From contig NC_135384.1 in NCBI RefSeq assembly GCF_049243985.1, positions 13,760,501-13,824,500 on the forward strand: a stretch of DNA of 64,000 nucleotides, read 5' to 3'. Shown here piece by piece: positions 55,075-64,000 of the stretch; the stretch's first letter is position 1; each line of letters opens with the position of its first letter. Both the position numbers and the translations under genes were made by a program. The stretch is from Paroedura picta. Lineage: Eukaryota > Chordata > Lepidosauria > Squamata > Gekkonidae. Below the pieces are notes generated by a model, which worked only from the letters and a program-made list of their open reading frames with translations, had not been told where the DNA came from and did no database searches.

Positions 55075-57486
55075 ACCTGTCTGACTTCCTCATGAGTGGG
55101 TGGTAAAGGTGCCAGCCCTACTGACCTCCTCTCCCTGCAGTGGTCAGCAGACTGGCAGTGATGTCTCTAGATTGCCCCTGGGTGGGCGGGCCCTATCAGA
55201 ACTTGGGCCAAAGTCCTGAGTGGGTGTGACCTGTCTAAGGTAGTGCCGAATCAGGACATGCCCTGCCTCTGACAAGCCACGTCCACTCTCTGCCCTCTTA
55301 GCCCTTAGCAAAATATTAATAACAGCTCTCGCTGTTAAGTCTCCTTAGTGAAGAAGAGTACAAAAGAGTACAAAATCTTAAAGGGTAGTTATAAAAGCAG
55401 CACACTGCATGTCTCTGTGGCTAAGCTACAGGCAGAACTACATCCCACACATCAGCAGATGGAGAGAGATGAGAGCCTAATGGCTCTTTGCTTCATCAAA
55501 TTACATGGAGCTTCTCTTCCTGAAGAAAGAAGAAGTAGTTGAGAGCTTAAACAAAGTGAATCCCAGCAATTGGCTTGGTATTTTTTCCACTGCAATTCCA
55601 GAATGATCATTAGGTATCACTAGTGAGCACATTGGTACAGCTTAGCAACCTAACAAATTTACAACCACTCTTCAGAGTTGACTTCACCAAATTACTTGCT
55701 GATTGCAATTCCAACAAAATCATAGCATTGAAGGACCATGGAGCGATTAATAGGCATTGGTTGGCTGCACCTGTTTGGAGTGCTCAGAGAAATGCCATTG
55801 GCCCCTGCTCCATGACAGTCTGGAGGTTGCCAAGACATTTTGGATTGCTCCCTGTAGGTCTTCCCCTGTAGGGAAGGACCTTACCCCCCTGAATGTCCAT
55901 AGGGAATAAGTTATGGACATTACTGTTATGCTGGCAACTGAAAGGTCACCAGCTCTCAAGAATGATTTACCCAAAATATCAAATAGATTAAAAGAACTAT
56001 TAATTAAATATACATGCAATTTACTAGGTGAAGCAAATCACTCACATTTCCCTGAAAGGTTAGAGAGCTTGTCCGGTGTTTGCGATTTGAGCTTTCCTGC
56101 AGTTAATATATAATCAAATCAAATTATATTATGACTACCCATACAAGTAACTTTAAAACAATAAACATACAATAAAAATAAATAATAAAACAGAGAGAAC
56201 TGAAAACTATGCAGAAGAAATTGTGCTAAGTTGTCTGACCTTACTTAAATTTGCACATTATTTTGCAATCCAGATGTTGATGGGAATGTTATCTCCCATA
56301 AGGTGCTTTCTAATCTACTATCCTTCATGCTCAACATTCTTTTCTCTGATCAGAGGCCCAATAAACTTGGTACAGGGTGCCCTATAAAAAGGACATCTTC
56401 AAGGAACGCTATTAATGATTTTCAGGTTCTTAGTCTTACTGAGATAGAATCTGTCCTCCCTGGGGATTTCATTAAATTTCCCATCCAAAATAGTGGAGGA
56501 TAAGGCTGAACATCTGACAAGTATGTGGCATCCAAACTGTGACCTCCTTACTCCACTGAATGTCCATAGGGAATCAACTATGGGCATCACTATTGTGCTG
56601 GCAACTGGCCACCAGCTGTTAGGATTGGGCTGCCCAAAATGAAAGTAGCTTTAAAAGAACTATTAATTTAAAGGCACTGAGTGAGGCAAAGCACCCTAAT
56701 TTCCCTCCAGGATTAAGATGATTATTAGAGGGCCCAGTCTCATGTTTGTGATTTGAGCTTTCCTGCAGTTAACACCCTTATCTATATCAAGGCCAGATTC
56801 AATAAGGTGGATATTGATTAATTGTCAGATCATATGCTCAACAGTATAATAAGAAGGAAGTAGGAGCAGACAATAAGTTGAACTGATCCAGGCTTGGGTT
56901 TCTCACCTATTTACTGGGTCATAATAATAATACTTAATACAGTATAATGATACTGTAGCCTCTGTATCAGTACTTCCCTTTAAACACAACATCATATAAT
57001 GGCTTTATCTAAGTCACTCAGACACAGTAGACTGAGTCATGGTGAAATTAAACATACACATATTAATTGTGATAATTTGTTGAAGTTTTATTGAACCACA
57101 AGAAACTTATCACACCATATTTGAGAATGTTAGTATGTTTGAGGTTCTAATGAACCATAGATAATATTGTGAAGTTTAAAATATTCTTTTGGGATCAAAA
57201 CATCTTCTTTTCTGATTTCTTTGAGAATTCTGCAATTCCTCTGTAACAGCAATAAATTCTATTTGTGAATTCTACCATTACTTTCTGATTATTTTGACAA
57301 CTCCCCTACCACAAAATGTACAAAGGCATCTGCAGTCTGTAAATATTTTTTCTGATTAGTATGCATATTTTCTTGCCTATAGCACAGCATATTCTTTTAC
57401 ATTGATAAAAAGTGTAGCAATTCAATTATACATGGAAGAAATAACCTAACGAGTATACCTCAGTAGCCAGAACAGAACTCAGCTAT
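55075..57486. other. Intergenic DNA with a tandem duplication
   Basis: No gene is recognised. The blocks 55885-56110 and 56560-56775 are diverged direct copies: both begin GAATGTCCATAGGGAAT, both contain AAAAGAACTATTAATT and both end GATTTGAGCTTTCCTGCAGT. A piece at 55748-55795 is also similar to 47928-47975. Confidence 0.6.
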
Positions 57487-58458
57487 TCATATTCTTATCC
57501 ATTGGATTCTCTTCACTGGAAAGTTTATCAAACAAAACCCAAAGAGCTTCTTCAGCATTTTCTGCATGGCCATTTGAATCTCTTTGTTTCTCAGACTGTA
57601 AATCACAGGATTCAGGAGTGGTGGCAAAACGCTGTACAGTACAGCAGCCAGCAGGTCGATTGCTACAGAAGACATGGATCTTGGTCTCATGTAGGAAAAG
57701 ATAGTAGTAGAAAGAAATAAGCAAAGCACAGTCAAGTGCGGGGTGCAGGTGGAAAAGGCTTTGGACCTGGCATTGACAGACTGAATTTTAAACACGGTAA
57801 AGAAGATGAAACCATAAGAAGCTAAAATTAAAAAAAAGCAAAAGGAGCAAAGCACAACAGCTTCCAAAAGAAGAAGTATCACATTAGCTGTAGCATCAGT
57901 GCAAGACATTGTGAGCAACTGGGGGATATCACAGAAAAATTGTTTTATGCTACTGGTGCAAAAAGGTAATCTAAAAGTGTTTGCAGTATGGATAATACCA
58001 TTCATTATGCTGCTGATCCATGAAGCTGCCATCATATGGACACAGGCATCCCAGTTCATGATAATTGTGTATTGTAGCGGACGACAAATTGCGACATAGC
58101 GGTCATAAGCCATGACAGTGAGAAATGTCAGCTCAGCACCTGCACCTGTCACCACAAAGAATACCTGAATGACACATCCAGAGAAAGAAATCAGCTTGCT
58201 GTTTGTCCATGATATCGCCATGGATTTGGGGACCGTGGCTGTGGTTAAACAAACATCTGATAATGACAGGTTGACAAGGAAGAAGTACATGGGACTATGA
58301 AGGGACTGATTCTGGACGACAGTCAGAATGAGAAGGGAGTTCCCCACCAATGATGCTGAGTAAATGAGGAGAAATACCACAAAATGTAAAATCTGGAGTT
58401 CGGGGAGATCAGAGAATCCCAAAAGGAAGAATTCTGTCACAGTGGTCTGATTGCCCAT
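57487..58458 (-). CDS. Olfactory receptor, OR14-like (OR-H)
   Basis: An intact 323-residue receptor on the minus strand and the closest relative of OR-F. NQT at 3-5, GN at 39-40, LHSPMYFFLVNLSLSD from 53, VPKSM, MAYDRYVAIC at 116-125, FFCDIPQLL, SKAFSTCTPHL and PPLLNPVIYSLRNKEIQ. The start ATG gives MGNQTTVTEF, aligned with OR-F. Upstream lie TTTCTTCTATACAG and a second AG (GTGCAG) two bases before the ATG as possible splice acceptors. The C-tail is slightly longer than in OR-F and ends KRIQWIRI. Expected to act as an odorant receptor in olfactory cilia; ligand unknown. Confidence 0.96.
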   Translation of the reverse strand: MGNQTTVTEFFLLGFSDLPELQILHFVVFLLIYSASLVGNSLLILTVVQNQSLHSPMYFFLVNLSLSDVCLTTATVPKSMAISWTNSKLISFSGCVIQVFFVVTGAGAELTFLTVMAYDRYVAICRPLQYTIIMNWDACVHMMAASWISSIMNGIIHTANTFRLPFCTSSIKQFFCDIPQLLTMSCTDATANVILLLLEAVVLCSFCFFLILASYGFIFFTVFKIQSVNARSKAFSTCTPHLTVLCLFLSTTIFSYMRPRSMSSVAIDLLAAVLYSVLPPLLNPVIYSLRNKEIQMAMQKMLKKLFGFCLINFPVKRIQWIRI

Positions 58459-58694
58459 TTCTGCACTGAAATGAACCTGTATAGAAGAAAAGGAAATGTG
58501 TCATGGAGAAATAGTTGAGATGAAGGAAAAGCTTGCTGTTGTCAGAAGTGGCATGATGGCTGGACTTCAGAGTGAGCACCTTGAGACTCGGATTGCATAC
58601 AAAACAAGGGGACTCTAGAAGCAGGATCTAGCATTCACATCTGAAGGATCTGGACCATTAAGACCATAGTCTAAAATGAATTGTTGAGAGTGGT

Positions 58695-58815
58695 AGAAAG
58701 TGCCACCAAATCTCAGCCAATTGACGGTGACCCCCTCTGCTTGCCTCTGCACCGCACCCCCAGCCTACCTTGCTGGTCTGCCATCCAAATTCTAGGCAGA
58801 GTCAACTCTCTTTAG
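58695..58815 (-). mobile_element. 5S-rRNA-derived SINE remnant
   Basis: Contains TTGCTGGTCTGCCATCCAAA and TCTAGGCAGAGTCAACTCT. This resembles the reverse complement of the inner promoter half of 5S rRNA, as found in 5S-headed SINEs, joined to the AGCCAATTGACGGTGACCCC body common in reptile copies. Old and worn. Confidence 0.5.
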
Positions 58816-58819
58816 ATTA

Positions 58820-59650
58820 CAGGTTATTTTCACAAAAAGTTGTTTTCTAGGCCATTCTTTGAAAAATGCTACACCAAAAGAACATTGGAGAGCACCTTAT
58901 TGTGTTATCAATTATACTGTTCCAACCAAAGGCCTGATAGATTACCAGAAAGAGATTATACAAAATTATCTCTCCCTATTATTTAGAATTCTGGTATTAA
59001 GATGTATACTGTAATTTCCTTTCATGGTGAACAGCCATTGTCTAATATATTCAGTCTCCTGGTTCTACTGTTCAAGGGTGGATACTCCCTAGACTAGTTG
59101 CAATTATTCTTATACACACTTATGCTCCAATTCTAATTTCAAACTATTCAGGTTCCCTTTATAAATTTGGTGACGTTTTGATAACATCCCTACCATGTTA
59201 AGTCGATGATACCATTATTTATACACAGTAGAATTTTAATAATACTTAATAATACAATTGCTAATTCCACAATTGCTCTGTACTCACCGATGCCTGTGTT
59301 ATTGCATTATCATTGTCCTTCTTGAAATCTTGCTATACATTTGCAAACAAAACTCTTCTATGACCACAAGTCAGACCTGAGAAGAAGCAATTTAAGATTC
59401 CCCATTGCTTTCTCTTTGGGCTGCAGAGGGATTCCTTGAAGGAAGAAGAAATGGAAATGAAGAAGAGCTTGTTCCATTTTTGTCCTTATTAATGTATTGC
59501 AAACATACTCCCTAGAGTATCTCAGCAGTTTATGTTAAAACTGATACATTAGGACTGCTCCCTGGTATGCTGGTTTTGGAAAACTGACAATTAGCAAAAA
59601 AAAAAAAGTTGCATTAGCTTGAGATCTGTATAGGGATCTGTGCTGATATG
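58820..59650. other. Intergenic DNA upstream of OR-H
   Basis: AT-rich; no gene or repeat recognised. On the minus strand it is the 5' side of OR-H and should hold its leader exon. Confidence 0.35.
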
Positions 59651-59652
59651 AT

Positions 59653-59943
59653 AAAGGTAATGGTAAAGGTATCCCCTGTGCAAGCACTGAGTCATGACTG
59701 ACCCTTGGGGTGACGCCCTCTAGCGTTTTCATGGCAGACTCAATACGGGGTGGTTTGCCAGTGCCTTCCCCAGTCATTACCGTTTTACCCCCCAGCAAGC
59801 TGGGTACTCATTTTACTGACCTCGGAAGGATGGAAGGCTGAGTCAACCTTGAGCCGGCTGCTGGGACTGAACTCCCAGCCTCATGGGTAGAGTTCTCAGA
59901 CTGCATGTCTGCTGCCTTACTACTCTGCGCCACAATAGGCTCG
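59653..59943 (-). mobile_element. Sauria-type SINE, minus strand
   Basis: Complete copy flanked by GTGCTGATATGATA (59640-59653) and GTGCTGATATGATA (59944-59957), a clean target duplication. Confidence 0.92.
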
Positions 59944-61306
59944 GTGCTGATATGATAGGATACTATAAAATTAAAATTAGTTGGCAAAATGTGTAAGGAA
60001 ATGTTTGGGATGTTAATTAAATAATAAAATGTATTATTACCTGATTTAGCCCCATTGGCTATGATCTTTTTCAATCTCCTAGATACTAGTGTGACCTTTT
60101 TATTTTCTCCTTGGGGGGGGGGGGACTTATAGTCAACATTTAGCAAAACCCCAAAGCTTCTTTTTGAAATCAAGAGAAATTGTGTTAGAAATTTGTTTCT
60201 GTTATTAATTTGAATGTTGACATAGCCCACCCAAATGCACACATACACACACATAGAGAGAGATAGAGAGTGGGAGTTATTGGAGTGAGAAGGGGGTAAC
60301 TAGCAAAAGAAAATCATTTTGCCCTTTTTAGGCAGACAAGTATTTTAAAATATAGAATATCATGTTATTAAGGAATAACACACAAAGCACACAATATGCA
60401 ATTACACTAACACATGTATGCAGAGAGAAATATGATAAGAAATGTTTCGGGGAAAATGGAGCAGCAAGGGTAGAGATATTTACCAATCTGAATGTGGGGT
60501 GCATAGATGGAAACAGCAGAGCAACATCAATGAGCTGACATTTGAGTTGACCTTCTTGTGGGGATCCGTACCAGGGAGGCTGGTCACCAGAGAGTCAATT
60601 TGGGGTGCCAAGGTGAAGGTATTTTATACTCTTTTCCAGGCCAAGGATGTGGTGAAAAGTTGTGTAGACTGAGGTGGGCTTTAGACAAAAGGGGTGATCG
60701 CCTATGATCGGTCACATTTGGACTGCTCTCTGTGGATCGCTGCCTGATGAAAGAGCCTCTGCTGTTACCTTCTCAGCCCATTGAATGTCCGTAGGACAGG
60801 GGTGGTTTAAGGATATGAGAACCCCATAGCACCAGAGCTAATTTAAGCATCTGCAGGGCTCTAGCAAAGTAGAATTGCTGCAGGAGCAGCCACTCTGGGA
60901 ACAGAGGGGTTTCCCTAATGAGGGGAAAGGGAGGAAGAGAGAAGCTATGGCTCTGACTATAGACGTCCCTGATGCAACTTTCTGCTCATTGTCTAACACA
61001 ATAATAATTTTTTTAAAAGAACTGTGGATTTATCCATATTCCCTTAGTGTGGGGCAACTGGTTGGCAGAATCACACCAGCCCTAGGAAAGCCACAGGAGG
61101 GAGGCAACGTCATCTGGAAGCCAGAATAAACCCCATGAAAAAAGATAGGGTGAGCCAAGGAAGATAATTTGTGTGGAAGAGGTCTGAGAGTGTGGAAGAG
61201 GTCTGAGGTGGGATTCATGTCCCACCTTCTGGCTGTGGACTTTGAATTCCCATTTCATTGTGTACACTTTGAAGTGCATATGAAAACTTAAAATTTGATC
61301 TTAAAG

Positions 61307-62036
61307 TTGCCACCAATATGCAGATGACACCCAGCACTATCTCCTGATGGATGACTGCCCTGACTCTCCCCCAGAACCCTTAGCCAGATGTCTGGCTAAG
61401 TCTGGCAGTGACAAAATGGATCAAGCAGAGTCACCTGAAGCTCAACCCTGCAAAGACAGATGTCCTGTGGTTGGGTAGGAAGGGACCATGGGAGGAAGCT
61501 CATCTGCCCACCCTGGACAGTGTGCAGCTCTCACCAACGCACTCCACCAGGAACCTTGGCGTGACCCTAGATGCTTCCCTCCAACTGGCTGCGGATCCCT
61601 GGCCCCAGAGAAGCATGTAGGTCCTCAACAAAGGCCAGAGCCTTCTCGGCCCCTACCTGGTGGAATGAGTTCCCTGAGGAGATCAGAGCCCTGCCCAAAC
61701 TTCCACAGTTCCGCAGAGCCTGCAAAAGGGAGCACTTCCACAAGGCATTCACTTGAGGTTGACAGACGTAGAATAGCTGCTGGACACCCAGACTGAAAGA
61801 ACCAACCGATGATTGAAAGAACAAACCCCCCAATGTTACTGTTATTTATACTGTTACTGTTATTTATATTATAATGTGATTTTGCAATGTTTGGGTACCT
61901 TATTTGAAAGTTGATGTTACAGTCTATATATTGTTCCATATAATTTGTATTATATAATGTTCAATGTAAACCGCCCAGAGCTGCAAAGAAATGGGGGGTA
62001 TAGAAATATAAATAAATAAATAAAATATAAATAAAG
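61307..62036 (+). mobile_element. L2 LINE 3' end, copy-2 specific
   Basis: Begins inside the catalytic block (CCAATATGCAGATGACACCC, the YADDTQ motif), continues LKLNPAKTDVLWLGRKG, STRNLGVTLDASLQLAAD and WNEFPEEIRALPKLPQFRRA, then CKREHFHKAFT. A 3' UTR and an AATAAATAAATAAAATA tail follow. The empty site is in copy 1 at about 48461 (TTTTAAAGGTTCCATTGG). The reading frame is fairly well kept, in line with a young insertion. Confidence 0.9.
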
Positions 62037-62959
62037 GTTCCATTGGACAGAAACGTTGCTCTACACCAAGCTTTCTCAATCAGGGTTTCATGAAACCCGA
62101 GGAATTCTTGATAGCCCTGGAAGGGTTTCCAAAATGGGTAGGAGTTATTTACATTGATTTTTTTTAAAATGTTAAACATTTATTAGGTAATATGACCATA
62201 TATGGACATGTTGATCCATTCCCGCCTCCCAAAATGACCAGTTATGGGCTTGGAGGGGGTGGAAAGGGCGGGATCCCAGTTCGGCTTCTACAAAGCTATG
62301 CTTTCCAGTCATATTCTGCACCATAGCATCAATGTTTCAGGATAAAAAAATGTTTCGGGGTAAAAAAAATGGTAAAAAATTTGAGCTATTTTTTTACACA
62401 TCAGTTATAACGGATTATGATGAAAGTTACTGAAAATAGAAGCAAAAGCATAATCTTTTTAAAAAATGAATGTCATGTAAGTCAATTTCAGTAAAAATTA
62501 TTCTGGCTTATTTTGACGATTTGCTTTCCTTCCATGCAAGAAATAAAAATGTTACATTTCATAATTAGCCAGGAGAATGGAGATTCAATTCCCTTGGTGG
62601 TTTTCAGTGAGATGGTATAACTCATACAAGACATTTTAATCAAGTGTGGAGCATAGGGCATTGATCTTCACATATCCAAAGGGGATTCACTCCCTCAACT
62701 ATGGTAAGACAATAAATAATGCTTGCCTCAAACCATCAGTTGCAGTTCATTTGCCACATTCATATTTTATTACTAAGCAGCCAAAGAGGAAGAGATTGAC
62801 GGAGCATATTGAAGCATTCAGCATTGCTGCCTTAAAGCTAATGTATTCTTTGGACTTATACGTGCAATTTGCAGGTATTGGCAATCATGGTGAGTTTCCA
62901 TGGAAAGAAGGGAGCAGAAATATTCATATGCCTGTGTGAATTGTATATGAAAAAGAGGG

Positions 62960-63242
62960 GGGATGAGGAATCGAAATGGCAGGAAAGGTACATTTGCAAA
63001 ATGTTACAAAGATTCCCAGCCTAGCCAGATGTCCCAGCTTTAATTTAAACTAACAGTCTGTTGAGATTCCAGCGTGACAAACAAGGTAGCAAAAAGTGGG
63101 AGAGATAAGAATGCTGTGGGCAGCTTTGATATGCAAAGACATACAGGAACCAACACAAGGATTTATGGATATATGACGCCCGGCCTGGAGGAGTCCAGAA
63201 GAATGTACCAAAAGGAGGGGGCATGAACCAGGGTTCATGACA
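62960..63242 (-). mobile_element. Partial solo LTR-like fossil, family 2 relative
   Basis: Copy of 49452-49912 within the second segmental duplication; ends GGGTTCATGACA. Shorter than its partner. Confidence 0.5.
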
Positions 63243-63563
63243 GTACGCTATAGTCCTCTCTTCTGAAGACATACACATTTATTTCATCACCCAGAGGTGC
63301 CTCCAAAGTAGCAAGTTGTGGTCAGGAATGTGGCATTGACTGTAGTTAATGGAATGGTTGTGGAATGAATGTGCATTCTGTATTCAGGTATGCCTCTATT
63401 ATGCTATGCTTGCAGTCTACATGAGTTTTAGATCTACTTCTGAGTATGACTGTAAGCAGTTGCTGGTAGTGTGAGTTTAATGAACCCATAAGCAGAGTTC
63501 TGCACTCAAATTTGTGACACAGAAGAAAAGCAAATCTTTCAGGCTGTCTGTGTTTCTCCACAG

Positions 63564-64000
63564 ATGCAACCCTTGGCAAGTGGACAGTGGAGAAACCAAA
63601 CTGTTGTCAATATGTTCATCCTGCTGGCATTCAGGGAACTCCCCCAACAACAGCTTCTCCTCTTCCTAGTATTTCTGGCCATCTACCTCATGACTATGAC
63701 AGGAAATATCCTCATTGTTCTGCTGCTTGTGACTGATCATCACCTCCATACTCCCATGTACTTCTTCTTGGGAAACTTGTCATGCCTGGAGATCTGTTAC
63801 ACATCTACAATTATCCCGCGAATGTTGGTCAGCTTTCTGACTGGAGACAAAACCATTTCGCTGTTAGGATGCCTGGCTCAGTTGTACAGCTTTGGTACCT
63901 TGGCAGGCACTGAATGTTATCTATTAGCTGTGATGTCCTATGATCGATACATTGCAATATGCAAACCACTTCGTTATTCTTCTTTTATGAATGCCAGGAT
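63564..64000 (+). CDS. Class II olfactory receptor (OR-I), cut by window end
   Basis: The first 145 or so codons of an odorant receptor nearly identical to OR-G. It starts [20 protein letters not shown] after the same GTTTCTCCACAG splice acceptor and keeps [15 protein letters not shown] and [10 protein letters not shown]. Differences from OR-G include LAF for LGF before helix 1, T for A in VTDHH, C for W in NLSCLE and G for A in LAGTECY. The frame is open to the last base, so it is probably an intact gene; helices 4-7 lie outside. Same expected function as OR-G. Confidence 0.93.
   Translation, partial: MQPLASGQWRNQTVVNMFILLAFRELPQQQLLLFLVFLAIYLMTMTGNILIVLLLVTDHHLHTPMYFFLGNLSCLEICYTSTIIPRMLVSFLTGDKTISLLGCLAQLYSFGTLAGTECYLLAVMSYDRYIAICKPLRYSSFMNAR

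Larger units (their letters stand above)
60690..64000 (+). repeat. Segmental duplication, copy 2 (with OR-I)
   Basis: Colinear with 47925-51273 and running off the window end. It carries a 70-base stretch near 60865-60935 not seen in copy 1, an L2 insertion at 61307-62036 and a shorter version of the LTR. Confidence 0.88.

Overview
The window is a stretch of a vertebrate odorant-receptor (OR) gene cluster, almost certainly from a squamate reptile. Single-exon class II OR genes sit in AT-rich DNA. The repeats are Sauria-type tRNA SINEs ending in CCTTTACCTTT, an RTE/BovB LINE tail, L2, CR1 and L1 LINE fragments, several hAT-type non-autonomous transposons, a Penelope-like element and solo LTRs. 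A lizard, perhaps a gecko, is my guess; the sequence alone cannot settle the species.

Layout: two plus-strand ORs (5.4 kb and 11.7 kb) are followed by a nested SINE/LINE block (14-17 kb). From 17.7 to 35.4 kb there are four tandem copies (A-D) of a 4-6 kb unit. Units A, C and D each carry one closely related OR (21.1, 29.4 and 33.9 kb); unit B has lost its OR. From 38.8 to 41.9 kb lie a minus-strand OR14-like gene and an OR14-like pseudogene relic. A repeat-rich stretch (42-47 kb) leads to a second segmental duplication (about 47.9-51.3 kb and 60.7 kb to the window end). Each of its copies ends in a plus-strand OR (50.3 kb; 63.6 kb, cut by the window edge). A second minus-strand OR14-like gene (57.5 kb) lies between the two copies.

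The genes share a function: each encodes a seven-helix olfactory receptor expected at the plasma membrane of sensory cilia, coupled to G-olf. In all seven plus-strand genes an AG splice acceptor touches the conserved ATG, so an upstream non-coding exon is expected. In the 33.9 kb gene two extra bases after that ATG put it out of frame. The 21.1 and 29.4 kb genes share a nearly identical central stretch between more diverged ends, which points to gene conversion.

I found no RNA gene, CRISPR array or novel enzymatic system. The most informative signals are evolutionary: paralogous empty sites that date transposon insertions, a deleted OR, a converted pair, a start-site shift, and a microsatellite split by a hAT insertion.
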